Shown here one piece after another: positions 23,164 through 35,699 of a stretch of 64,000 nucleotides of DNA. Source of the DNA: Gnetum montanum (taxonomy: Eukaryota; Streptophyta; Gnetopsida; Gnetales; Gnetaceae); the NCBI GenBank assembly GCA_015680685.1, contig MNCI01027496.1, positions 270,043 to 334,042 of the forward strand, in the 5' to 3' direction. The notes under the pieces are model-generated. The model worked only from the letters and a program-made list of their open reading frames with translations, ran no database searches and was not told where the DNA came from. The translations under genes and the position numbers were made by a program. Positions within the stretch are counted from its first letter, which is position 1. Each line of letters opens with the position of its first letter.

Positions 23164-25181
23164 CCCTAGGTGTCCCACTTTAGATGGGACTAAGGAGTAG
23201 AAGCTACTATTAGGGAGCTTGACTAGTAGGACTACTTAAAGTAGGTAGGTACTATTGACGTGTCATCAATTAGGGCTGATAAACACCTACCTATGTATTG
23301 TGAAAATAGGAATTGAAGAAAAGCACCATTTGTTGTTACATGGAAGCTAGAAAATTCTATGGAGGAGCACCTTAAGGCACTTTTGGTACTGCTGCATGGG
23401 TTGTGGATATGCACCTCTAGAATAGTACAAACAACCTAGGTATGAAGCCTTCCTTCTTTGCCTCTTCTTTGCCTCTTGATAATTCTAGGACTCAAAGGCA
23501 TCCCACATTGTCCCATCTTGCTAATCAAGTGAGCCATGATTAGAAAGCACTATGAATCATGAATTTTGTGCAATATTCATAGGAACCCTCATCATCCAAG
23601 AATGAGGAAGCCTCATTTGAATTTTTAAGAATGCTCTTAGAATGAGAGAGCTTACCTTTACTTTTGTCTTCATACCTCTATCGATGTTTATGTGATGCAA
23701 CTACTTTGGTTGAGCTATAACCACCTTACCCTCATTATCCTTAAGAGCAGTGGTCATTTTTTTATCCAACGTGTTCCAAACTTGGTTTCCTTTGTGAGCC
23801 AAGTTTGTCAAGGTCCTATTTGTTCTAACCTAATCTTACACTAGGGCCTTAACCATCATGGGATGTTTAGTAGCACCTTCAATGTTTTTAGCCTTCTTTT
23901 TATGCATGGGTCACACTTGTACTCCTCTACAAATTGTCATATTTTCCACTTGCCCTCTATACTTGCTATGATATCCAAGAGCACTTTAATTTAGGCCATA
24001 AATTTCTTGTCTAGCTAGCCCATCATATACATATCCACATGCTCTCTTATTTCCTACCTTAGCCCTTCTACAATATGCATCAACCGATCTCTTTGGCTAA
24101 AATCATGGTTTAGACAACAATGAACAGTTTTCATGTACCTCTCCATGATAATGTCGAGAGGTTTACAAGCTCCTTGCCTCATTTGGCCATCCTTCTGGAT
24201 GTTTGAAATTTGGGCATATGTCTGAAATTTTGTGTAGAAGATTCTAACCATATCTAACCATCTCTAAATTAATCTTAAAGGAAAAGATGTGCACTATGTC
24301 TCTACATGTTCGATGAATATGTAGGGAAATAACCGCAGCTTCTTTCAATCACTCACAATCCCTTGGAGATAACAAGCATTATCAAAGGCTTACATGTGAA
24401 GTTGGGGATAATCACTAGTATTACCTCTATAAGTTGGTATATCAACCATGTTGATTCACTTGATTTTGTTATCATGAACATTCTCCCTTGAAATGTATAC
24501 AACTTTAGTTAGCTCATGATAATCACCATAGTTAAATCACGGGACATCATCATTACCACCAGAAGTCTAGACAAATACAAGTGTTGGAACTTGAAAAAGA
24601 GGTCATCATTTTGAGTTCAAGCAATACCTTAGTTGATAACACCTGACCATGGGCCTTCATGGTGGAGTGGTCCTTTGCCCTTCTTATTTTCTTTGTCTTC
24701 TTGCTGTCCATCTAAGTGATCAAATGAAAAGTTGTGACTAGCCTCCTCTTCTGTCATTTGATCTCAAAGATCTTGCATGCACAAAGGCTCGTATTCATTG
24801 TACACATGCTCATGAGTTTTATATGATGCATGCTCATCCTCTAACCCCATGTTGATCAAGCCCTCTTTAAGATCATCTAGTGCAACCACGATGAGTTCCC
24901 TAGAGAACCATCTATGAGTGTCTCTCTACCTTCTGTGCTTATCTTGATGATAAGCCAATACAATTTGTAGAAGGGTCACATCCTTTGAATGCTCAAAGGT
25001 GACAAAATCCCTTCTTCTTTTTGGTGTCTTTCCACAGGTCTTTGGTGGGCTCCTAGTACTATTTGCCATCTCATTCGTGTTCACAACCCATACATATACT
25101 TGATTTGTAAAAATGTTAAAATCAAGAATATACAAGTATTTTTAGGTAATTCAATAACATCTTCCTTGGTAATGGCACCAA
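23164..25181 (-). mobile_element. element F: decayed gag region and primer site
   Basis: Minus-strand internal region of another related LTR element. Its primer site is at 25163-25180 (minus TGGTGCCATTACCAAGGA, tRNA-Asp type). Gag wording appears at 24251-24054 (FQTYAQISNIQKDGQ, then RYMKTVHCCLNHDFSQRDRL, both matching capsid of D/E). A Pro/Tyr-rich tail is near 23450-23230. It stops at 23163 against the LTR of B. No pol is seen. The 5' LTR should start at 25182 (TGATAGGGG), but its outer end cannot be fixed. Confidence 0.6.
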
Positions 25182-28100
25182 TGATAGGGGTTTTATTGAT
25201 TTTGGACCAATGGAATTTATCATACAAATCGCAATGCGATTTGGTCATAAGGTTCAAAAATGATATTGAGTGGATTACCAAAAATAATGGTGTATATCAT
25301 TACATTAAAAAAATATAAAAAAAATTATAATATACATATAATACAAATAAAACCTGTGTCACGATAATATTTGGAATTTTATATTTTATAGTTTTTATGA
25401 ATATAAGAAACAAAATAGTGATAAACACACATGCATTGTAATCCCTCAAGTGCAATGTTCTTATCATAAATCTTTAGTGTGTCATGTGTTGGTCCGGTGT
25501 TGTTTTTCCACTTTAATTTTAGAACAGCTCTTCAGTGTGCAAGTGGTGTTAGAAAACCATAGTTCTGCAGAGTGCATTGTTACAATGGTAGGAGGCGCCC
25601 ATGAATGAAGCTGCGCAAAAACAGAAGTCCCACGACACCCAAAAACAAAAGAGGATTCCAATGCAAAACGTGCAAGGTGGCTCTCTCCCCATCCCATTGA
25701 TCATGGCCTTCAGGGAACGGGGATGGCACCGACTACATGAAATCAAAGTCGGTTAGTTTGCACTCTGTAACACAGAAAAAACACATCACATATTCATCAT
25801 ATTCAAGTCGCTGAAGAGATGTTGGTTACAGGTAAGAAAAATCAGCAATGTGAATTGATTAGTTTCTGATATATTCCCATCCCGTGAACCAAAGTTTTGA
25901 ATACGCAGGAGTGACGTCCATGATAATCTATACCATTCAAATTTAATTGCGTTTGGAATTTAACTTTAATATGTGCAATGGAAACATAGTTGTGAAGTGT
26001 TTAGGTACATAACATTTTCAAATTACCCTTAAATGTATTACTTTATCATGGTCCCATATGTTGCATATCTCAACATACCCCTTAGAATTAAATCCATGAC
26101 TTACAAATTGGAAGCTACATACTTTGACCAAGTGAGCAATGTCTTCCTAACTAATTCATCTCTTACATTATGAATTCTTTTTATATTTGTAGGCTCAAGT
26201 TAGGAAAGCTACTAGCACCTATTGCAACTTGTTTCATGTTTTTAACTATTGCATACAATTTTTGTTGGAAAGTTTCATATCCTTCTATTTACAAGGAAGC
26301 CTTTTAGTAAGAAGTGAAAATCGGTGAGGGTGCTTCTAAACAAGGGCAAGGGTTGATCCTTTTCCTACCCTATAAGGAAGGCTTTTCAATTTTGATTATA
26401 AAGATAAAAATTTTAAAAGGCATTGCTAAAATTGATAGGCTTTTTCATTATGTTTAGAATTTTTGGTCTATGTTAATGATATAATGTACTTCAAATTCTT
26501 TAATTATTATTTTTATATTTTTATAATTATTTTAATAATATCAAAAAAATACATAGATAACATTAAAATTAAAACTAAATTTTTACTTGTGTAAGCTAAG
26601 ATTCTTTAGATCTATTAGACCACATTAGTTTCAAATTTCCTTGTTAATCTATAACTTAACATTAGTCATAGTTGAACCTTATGGTGACAAAGCATTATAT
26701 ACTAATCTTAACAAAGGTGTGACAAAGAAAGGAAAACCAAATAAATGGTTGCAAAAATTCATGGGAGTTTCTAAGGATCCATACAAAAATGAACTAGATA
26801 ATAACATCTAAAATATAACATAGATTGAGAGATGAAGAATTAAGAAGTGATAAAACCTAAAACACAGCAAAAGTAAAGAAGTCTATAGGAAATATAATGC
26901 TCATAGGTCCAAAATGAAAATAGAAAAGTGTGTTACAGAAAGTAACACATAAAAGAAAAAGTGCACACATAGAAAAGTAGTAATCTAAGCGATATGAAAT
27001 CAAGAATATGTTGGGTTTTGGACGAATTTCATAGTGGAGGCAATTTGCTAAATGGAACGACCTAACCAAGATTGATGGAAAATAGAGAGGGTGATTCCAT
27101 TAATGAGGGCAAACTAACTGTCAAAAGTTTTCTTGATTTTGAAACTATAATAACTCTACAATCTATATGAGTTTCAAGCTTATCTTGGGCTTGTTAGAAA
27201 GCTTTCTCTACAATCGATAACCCTATAAAATTTCATATCAACTGGAATTTATTTGGTGTTTTAAATTTGAATTTAAAAAGGGATCTTGGATAAAACTATT
27301 TAGCTTCTAGAAGAGAAATTGATGATTAGCAAGATAAATATCTTTGCAATGCAAGAGAGTCATGGAGTAAGTAAGTACTTGATATGAAGCTTTTTGAACA
27401 ATCTACCTCTTTGCAAAATTTAGATTTAATTTGAGTTGATTTGATAGTTGAAATTTATAACATAATAGTGATCCCAAATATGAATTTTTAACTTTCTAAA
27501 ATCCAATGAAGGTTTATGGCACCTGAAAATTTTGATGAAATGATTGAATCTAAGTATGAAATTGAAACTTCAACTAATTGGAAATGACATGTGATAAGAA
27601 TGATCAATAAATAATAAATCTTAAATAGATTATTGATTGAAATAAATGCAAGAAATAATGATGAAGGAAATTGATATATTTCTGAATGTTGATGAATAAT
27701 GATGATAATGATGAATTGTTAAAAATTTAAATCAAATCTTTAATTAATGAATTTGCTACACTTCCAGCATGATTTGCCTCAGAATTTATAAGCATTTGAT
27801 AGGGATAAGGTTAACTATAATGAATAGGCTTTCTCAATGAGTCAATTACATGGCTTTATATCCTAATTTATATGCTTTTCTATAGTTAAATATAACCTTC
27901 AATCACTTTAAATTTGAGAAATAATGCTCATGTCTTTTCTTAACCTTGAAACCACAACAAGATCAATAATTAGATGGTGAGCATGATGAATCCAAGTGCA
28001 TGCTAAAACCAATAACTTACTTTAAAGAGTCTCATACCGTACATATGAAACTATGAAAGTGACGCCATGATCGAAGGTCACTGCAAAAATATTATGGAAA

Positions 28101-29600
28101 CAAACATGTGAATCATGTGATAATTTAACGTCATGATGTCCGATATTTCCATCTTCAATGCATGTTCACTTATAATGTTTATGTATTTGTATTTTCCAAT
28201 CTTGTCTTCGTTTTTCAAGGTGTAATCTGCAATCCCCATTACTGAAGTTATTTAACTTGCATGGGACCACTCTTTTTCAAATTTTCTGTATATTTCAAAG
28301 CACACTTCATAGGAATGTTTATGATGGAGAATCCCAGGATTAATTGCTCAAGGACGGTGCATCTCAGTCACAGGTGTGCGACAGGTACAAAATTGGGTAA
28401 ATGCAACATCATTACCCAAAAACTTGCACTGCAGGAATCCAAGAATAAAAGAACCGTACTACAATTTTAATTTCTTTCAGTCCCAAGTTTGTTCAGTGTT
28501 GTTCAGGTAGCTTTGCGTTTAAAATCTATCTTTGCATTTCAAAATCCTTATCCCAAATCCTGTAACTGCTGCAACCCACTAAGCCCCTTTTGCCATTAAC
28601 AATAGGCAGATTTTTGCAAGTTTTCCACCAAGCTCAGATCTCCTGTCCTCTAAGGTCAACAAGATGGAGAGAAGCAGAAAAACAACATCATTCTGCATGG
28701 ATATTTCCAAGAGTTAGCAAATCTTCGTGGTAAGGGCTTTCTATGCACTTAAAGCAAGTTTTCTAGATTCATCCATTCAAGATGGATCTTTGTCGCTCAA
28801 AGCTAGATTGGTTACTGTTGCTGCTTGCATTTAGACGCTGCACTCTCTGTCACACTCCAAAATTTGTACTTAAACAAAACTCAATTGAAAACATTAATCA
28901 TCCATGGAGTATTATGAAAAGTAAAATTATCCGTGTAATAAATTTTTAAGCAACTTCAACACTTATAAAATCATAAAAATATTTAAATAAGTTCGAAACT
29001 ACTTGGAAATTCACATTAATTCAGAGAGAACTGATCACGCCTCGTTACACCATAACATAAGAATTTAATGAAAAATCCATATCCATGGCCTAAAATATAA
29101 ATCCACGGAATGACCAAAAAATGAAATGAGGTATATAGAGGAATAATCTTTCATCTAAAGTTAATCTTTCTTCTAGCTCCTCCTCAATCACCTAAAAAGC
29201 TTCCTACTAAATCTACATGAACCATATGTAGGAAGGGTTAAAACAACATCACAGTAAAAGAAATTCACCTTGAAGCTTCCTAAAACAAGGCTGGAAGATG
29301 GGGCTTACGCTGCAAAACACACCGTTAAAACCAATAGTAATTACCAAATAACCAAATACTTAATCAAAGGCATAACCATTAGCTTATTCGTTCACCAAAT
29401 CATTAAAAAACTATTAATGCATTAATCTACCATTAACCCATGATTTGCATTTACCAATGATACTATTGTGTGTTTCCAGCATTAGACATAGCATAATTAT
29501 AAGGTGGATATTAATATAACTAGCCAACAAGGACTGTTTGGTGTGATACCTTACCTATCTAGGCAATCCTCATGGATGTCAAATGTCTAATTGTTGGATT
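25182..29600. other. unassigned AT-rich DNA
   Basis: About 4.4 kb. The first few hundred bases are probably the LTR of F (TGATAGGGGTTTTATTG). A more GC-rich island at 25480-25760 and one at 28260-28900 have short open frames with no family I recognise. The stretch around 27130-27300 (ttgggcttgttagaaagc, then caactggaatttatttgg) looks like old repeat DNA. I see no convincing gene, RNA or element boundary here. Confidence 0.4.
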
Positions 29601-30136
29601 AGTCAACCATCATAAATATCAAATGTTATAAATGATTAACTATTGGGTTACTTTATGGCTAATATCAACATTGATAAAACAAGTTTATGCAAGCCTACAA
29701 TATTGTATCTACGATGTTGTAGTTATGATATTGGAGCTTTACATACATCATCATAGATGCAATGTAGTGGGCCATGGTCATGCCTATAAATACCAACTCA
29801 CCATCACATCGAAAGAATAACTTTTTGCCAACCCTTAGTGAAATTCTTACAGTTTGTTTTTGTAAGTTACAGTTACAGTGAATGCCTGTAATGTGGTGAA
29901 TTCTAGTTGTACGAAATCTTTATTCAAGCATATTGTTCTTGGACATGATTCATGAATGCAATAAAGATCAAGATTGTTCTTCATCGTTGCAGCATTCCAC
30001 TTAGCATAGTTTTTACTTTTCCATAATGTTTACCTTTATTCAGTCATTTACATTTCCTAAGTCCTTTAATATTTCAATGTTTATTAGTAAAGTAGAATAA
30101 ATACAACTGGTTTCAAGTATAAAGCGTAACTATATG
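29600..30136 (+). repeat. LTR H, left part (split by element G)
   Basis: Plus-oriented LTR of the A/B superfamily, with a TATA box CTATAAATACC at 29784-29794 and the R-region phrase ctttattcaagc...gcaataaagatcaagatt near 29920-29975, the reverse complement of the same region in A. It stops at 30136, where G begins, and resumes at 40907. The exact left end is not resolved. Confidence 0.6.
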
Positions 30137-31006
30137 TGATGAGTAGCCTACCTCAATAGACCCTACAAGAACCCATTCCACAAGCTTTCTAAGCAATTTC
30201 AATTTAGAAGTAAGAACAAGACAATGAATTGGGGAAAATTCCCCTTTTTATAAGAAAACTTTTAAATTGTAGAGAATTACATCAAAGATAAAAAGCCAAG
30301 CTTAACTTACAACTCTCCCAAGGATCTTAGAGGTCACACATGTCCCATCTCAATCCTCAATTACTCACAATGAAGCTAAAGCTCAAGACAATATACTTAT
30401 AAGAGATTCTTTCAACCTCCCTCAAGTGCTCTCCCTTGCCTCTTACTCAAGCTCTCTTGCACAAGCTTTCCTTTTGCACAAACTCTTAAGAGACCTCTCA
30501 AATCTTTCTTCTCTCACTCTTGCCCAACCTCAGGCCTTGGGCTTTTATTTATAGATTTTTGGTGTGACCTTTTATCCTTCCACTAATTTGCCATTCAATT
30601 TGATGTTCGTTAAAATCCGTACGAGACATCTTGAAGAAACAGGACACTTCTTTCTTGAAACAACTAGATCTCAAAGGAGACATTTTGGAATTAGGAAAGA
30701 CATCTTGCATGTTGGAGAAATGTCTTGAACATAAAAAAGACATCTTCCTTCCAGAGGAGACGTCTCTCTAGGTAGGCTAAATTTTCAAGATATATATATA
30801 TATAACCTCTGAACACCTTCAAACAAGTCTCCATTAACCCCAAAACCTCTTAGACTCATCAAATGAGCCCAAAACACCTTCAAACATGCCAAAAAAAACC
30901 CCCAAAAACATCATCAAAAGTCAACACAAGAAGACACAAACAAACAACACACCACATATCCAAAATACATTCAAGATTACACAAGGGTTGGATGATGTCC
31001 TCATCA
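30137..31006 (-). repeat. 3' LTR of element G (left copy)
   Basis: 870 bp. Contains phrases like agacatcttg repeated at 30619-30760 (also at 40499-40680), an AT run tatatatatata near 30790, and ends TCCTCATCA. TATA-like tttatttataga near 30545 (reverse). Confidence 0.85.
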
Positions 31007-31880
31007 TCTCTTCTACCCTTAAAAATATCATGCTTAATAACTGTTCACAAGTTGGAAAGCACTATGCCCTCATGACTTAGGGCCATCACACTTAGCACAA
31101 TAATCAAAACTCAATGAATTACAAACATGAGAATGAATATCATTTGAAGTTTTGGTTTTGAGCTTCCCTTGCTCATAGAGGCTTGCCCTTATGCCCTAGC
31201 ATGCTTTCTTCATTTAAGCATCTTCTTGGAATGCTTCCTTTACATCTCAATGATGACTCAAACCTGCACAAAAGTGGTGCAAGAATCTGGAAAAATAATT
31301 GTTAGCATCAATTCATGGAGTAGGCATCCCTATCCTATGTCCAAATACTAAATACATTTCTCTACTTGCTACCAACTAATCTTCCTTATTCTTCCAACAT
31401 CCCCTTGCCAATACAAATTTTAGCCCAGCACTTACACAAGTGTCCAAAAGCATTAACTAATATACTACTGACATCAATACCCAAGATTGAAAAATAGCTA
31501 AAACAAACTTTTTCTCATTCATATGAGACTCCACACAATCAATAATTACATCCATATCAAATGTATTCTCTTCAACATCAAAGAAAATTTCATCATCACA
31601 AATAGAATTCACCTTTAGAATCTCCTTACAACTAGAAAGTGTCAATGAAGAATTCAAGTTACCAACTTCAATATCAACAATAGTGGACAACAACCTAAAC
31701 TTATGATTGCCTTGCCTCACAATTCAACTATTATTTTCTCCATCAAAGATAGTCTTATTATCATAATTTCATGGTCTACCAAATATGAGATCTAAATAAT
31801 CAATAGGTAATACATCACAAAGAATTTGATCATGAAAATCTCCAATGGAATAATCAATAAGGCATTATTTCATAACTTTA
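31007..31880 (-). pseudogene. distal protease region of element G
   Basis: Minus-strand continuation of the protease of G after the E insertion. It reads DQILCDVLPIDYLDLIFGRP near 31830-31770 (the usual end of the retropepsin domain with LxLGRPW), then NYDNKTIFDGENNS and an open run (31720-31457) with a Glu/Asp-rich tail. A TAG has replaced the Trp of GRPW. The rest down to the PPT is noncoding. No RT start follows. Confidence 0.75.
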
Positions 31881-32694
31881 TGATGAGTGGCGAGGTACCC
31901 CTACACTCAACCATACGAATATGAGCGTTACACGCGTGATTCAGTCGAACTCCAAGGACTAAGTACTTACGCACCTTATGGAACACTTAAGGTTAATCAA
32001 TCGTTGTCTTCCTAGACTTACTTGTATTATCACAGTTGTATGGTTAAGTAAGTCTAAGGTATGTGATTTTTATATCTTTTGTCTTTTATTGCCTATGCTA
32101 ATGAGGGAAAGGGTGAAGAGACTAAGTAACTAACTTTCACTAACTAAGTTCTAATGCCCTAGCATCAGTATCTGTCCCACTTGCCGTTCACACCCTGAAC
32201 CAATGCAACGCTACTGGGATTACCAAACGCTATTCGTTACTGGGTTACCAAGCGTAACGCACATGCTCGAATTGGTCGTACTGAATGCACTTAACTAAGA
32301 GTGTTGAGGGTTGAGAAAGATTAATTAACTAATAAAATGTTAAACATTTAACATTAATTAAATCTTATTTAGCTTAGTTCATGCACTGCAAGGTTTATCA
32401 GAAAGTTCGTCTTTATTTCCATACACAAATGTGTGCTTAGGTACAAATTTTCTCGAATAAAGATCCGTTCACTTTGAGACTCCTACTGCGAGCACATGGA
32501 AATTATACTATTTCTGGAATGGTAAAACTACCAGAGTTTTGCTAAGGGTCTAGATCTAGATGGAGAAATGAGGGAAGGCCGCCTCTTATTTATAGAACTA
32601 GCGATGGGTTGCGATATTGCGTACGCGATATCGTAGGGAACGACGCGATATCACGTACGCAATATCACGGCCTATGCAATATCGCGTCCCATCA
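31881..32694 (-). repeat. 3' LTR of element E (left copy)
   Basis: 814 bp, TGATGAGTGG to CGTCCCATCA. TATA in reverse at 32586-32596 (ttatttataga). The outer 80 bp hold alternating GATATC and CGTACG palindromes. Confidence 0.92.
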
Positions 32695-34508
32695 TACCCC
32701 CATGACTGAATAAAAACTCATCCTCGAGTTCCTTAAAAAATATTGGGAAGGTATGGGATTATTGACTTGAATGGAACTAATCGTGAATGGGATGACATGT
32801 GAACAGATCATCATTACAAAACATGACAAAAGTAGTGTTCATGACAACAAGAGTGAACACTATGTACATTTGACATCCAACCTTATTTGGCAGCTAAGAG
32901 AGAGAGAGAGAAGTTTTTTGCTGCCAATGCCAAGATTGCGCCTTTCGTTGTCCATCCATAAGCGCGCCATCAATCTTGTTCCTTGCATAACTACTTTAGC
33001 ACCAGTCCATTCCAAGTGTTTCCTCCAGATCCAATCTGTTGTTGTATGATTGCCATCTGCACACACAACACAGTTTGATATTAACAAGAGTAAATGAATC
33101 ACAATGTAGTTAATACCTTGCCTCAGTGTAAGGTCCATTGGCTAAGTTGTGATATGGCTAATGCGGATCTGGAGATATAATACTAGTGACTACCCGAGGT
33201 GTAGGGGTTAAGAGAAAATTGAAAAAATTGGACCAGGACCCCCATGACTGAGAGCGAACCTCTGGTAGCAATAGAATGGAAAAAGATAAGGAATAAGAAA
33301 GATGGAGAAAAAGAAACAATGGTCATGCCAATAAAATGGATGTTAAAGATGGAAATGAACAAAATAATTGGTGATTGTAGGAATGTTTAAAGGAAATAAA
33401 TTAACGGATGCACCAAATAGGAATGCTAGTGGGTCCTCCCCAAAGCAGGCTCATGCCCTTAATGCCCTAACAATCCCACATTCAAAGAGTCCGTAGGCTC
33501 TAGGAATGTCATTTGGAGACAAGAATTAAAGTCTGAACCACAAGAGTTTACCAAAAAGAAAACAATGCATCCACCAAAATATGGACTATTGATACAACTG
33601 GCAATGAGGTGATAAATGGGGAAAGAAGGATGGAAAGAAGAGAATGGAATGGAATCTCAAGAACAAGGTGGTGTATAGCCCCTTGTGTATTTCATGGTTA
33701 ATGTAACTGAGTAGATCTCATTCCAAATCCAACCTCAAAAAAACCACATTCAATGACTTCGCATTAATACATTCGGCCCATCCATCCACTTGAAGTAACA
33801 AGAATGCCTTCACCAAAGAGCCATCACCATTCCGACGAAACGAAAGAGGAGAAAGTAGGAAGCGAGAAGGGCCTTAGTTAGAGGGAACATGTTTATTTTA
33901 GTTCCATAACCAGTGCTTGTAGCCCAAATGATTATTTCATCTAAGGGGTGTGCTTTGAATTCTCACTATTTTTTTTTGGTGTTTTTGCGTGAGAACCACA
34001 CCATGCAAACTTATTATTTTTATTTGCTCAGCTTCTCGATAATGCGACAATGTCGAAATAGTAAGAAAAATCAAGAAGAAAACATCTAAGCACCCAAGAG
34101 AATGGCCAGCACAAATGCATCAAATCCCCTTGAAGTCACACCCTTTTCAATCCTTGAGTCCTTCCTTAGTTTGAGAAATACCCAGTCACCGATTCATTGA
34201 TAGTTCTTATTATTGAGAAAGGGACTATATAGTTCCAAGCCAAGAGAGACCATAGAATTTTATGGGTGTATGGATGAAGTGGACTCATTGCCTATTATAT
34301 CAAAAGAACCATACCTTGGTATCAACATCATAACTTAAAGGTAAAAACCAAACATTAGCAATCAATGGAATACAGTTCATACCATCTTCAGAGCACTTAT
34401 TAAGTGATGAATCAAACAAAGTAATCAAACACACAAAGAAATGAAAAAGTATAAACGATGTTGTAAAACAAAAACAAGAAAAGTTAAAGAAATTTGTAAA
34501 ACAAAAAT
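32695..34508 (-). other. noncoding 3' region of element E
   Basis: Reverse-complement counterpart of D 3290-5200. PPT-like motifs lie at 32695-32708, near 33238-33252 (acccccatgactgag) and near 34550. An open frame at 33138-32860 reads CADGNHTTTDWIWRKHLEW, then GAKVVMQGTRLMARLW, parallel to D 4825-5049. It is preceded by an intron-like stretch (gtattaac to tgtgtgcag). Identity unknown. Confidence 0.5.
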
Positions 34509-35480
34509 TTAAAAAGAACTAGGAGCCTCAAATGATTGGCATAGGTGGCCATCTCCCCCATGACTGAATTGAAAGGGAGAGATCTGAAATAGTGAGTGCT
34601 TGTTTGAATTTCTTAGAAGTGTCCAACTCCTCTGAATTGGTGTTTTCAAGTTAAGGGTTGAAAGTTGGCGACGCTCTTGCTCCAATGTATCTATGCTTTC
34701 GACGTGAGTGCACGTTGGTCCCCCAATTAGTTCCATGGATATTGGTGAGTTGCTCTCTTGATTAGCTGTCAACCACTGGGTGTTCTCTTATTGTGTGGTT
34801 GCTACATACAGGCACTTTTGTATGTTAACTTCCTGGGTACACCAGTTGCATGCAGGAGATGTTGAATGCTCCTGTACACTATCACCCTCTGTATCATTGT
34901 ATGTGATGCATGGAACTTTCTTCTTCTTGATATTCCCATAAGTGTTTTTCTTAGATATTTCTAGGGAAAGATCGCAGATTCCTAGGCATGCGTTAATGGT
35001 ACTTAGCTATGCCCTTCCCATTATTATTGGGAAGTCCCCTTTGTCATTGTTTACTTGGATCCCTAAGAAATCAGCTAGGTATGACCAACCACACATAGTG
35101 GTAACGATGTCCTCCACCAATCCCAAGGGAATAGTGATGGACTGGTCAGCCAACTCTAAGCGAATATTACTCTTCTTTAGTGGAGGCAGGTTCCAGGCTT
35201 TATACATTTCTTGCAGTATCAAGTTGACTCCGGAACCTGAGTCAAGAAGAGATTTACATGGTTCATTTCCAACGACCTGGAGGTAAATTAGGAGACTTCT
35301 AGGATTAGAGAATTTCTTGGGAAAGTGGCCCACCTTGATCCAGTCAATGAATGTATGTGTTAACATAACCGTATGTGTTGAGATCTGTTGTTGGTTTGAA
35401 GGGAGCTCCANAGTATGTGTTAACATAACCGTATGCGTTGAGATCTGTTGTTGGTTTGAAGGGAGCTCCAAAGCCTTAAT
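34509..35480 (-). pseudogene. protease and spacer of element E
   Basis: The retropepsin reads LQVVGNEPCKSLLDSGSGVN near 35290-35230, with an intact DSG active site, then ITIPLGLVEDIVTTMCGWSY, VNNDKGDFPIIMG and a stop in place of the Trp of MAWL near 35010. The spacer (34990-34560) has a Glu/Gln/Cys-rich linker and ends LNLKTPIQRSWTLLRN, then jumps to the post-integrase wording FQFSHGGDGH. The upstream end includes a 58-bp artefact duplication around the N at 35411, which makes the local frame unreliable. Confidence 0.75.
35411..35411. other. single N between duplicated ~58-bp flanks (assembly join)
   Basis: The 58 bases before the N (ending gggagctcca) recur after it with one mismatch (gtatgtgttg versus gtatgcgttg). 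Confidence 0.8.
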
Positions 35481-35699
35481 TGATGGAGGAGATTTTAGAG
35501 GCTCAACCGCTTGTGGTTGTGAGAGCTTGTTTGGGCTTTTGGTTCTAAAGAAAGGTATTCTCTTTGTACAGTTATTAGAACCAGCAGCAAGTTGGAGGTT
35601 TATAGCTCTCGTAGCATTGTGTTGCTGCGGTTGAGTGGGGAGTTACCCTTGCATTGCTGGAGTGGGTGGTAGTGGAGCTATCGGTGTGAGAGTGGTGGA

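Noticed and set aside
25482-25746. Overlapping frames in a GC-richer island
   Set aside because: No conserved motif, no splice or promoter signal that I could defend; left as unassigned DNA.
35007-35471. A protease frame that appears to carry a repeated N-terminal peptide
   Set aside because: The repeat is the artefact duplication around the N at 35411; the protease part is kept, the peptide repeat is not.
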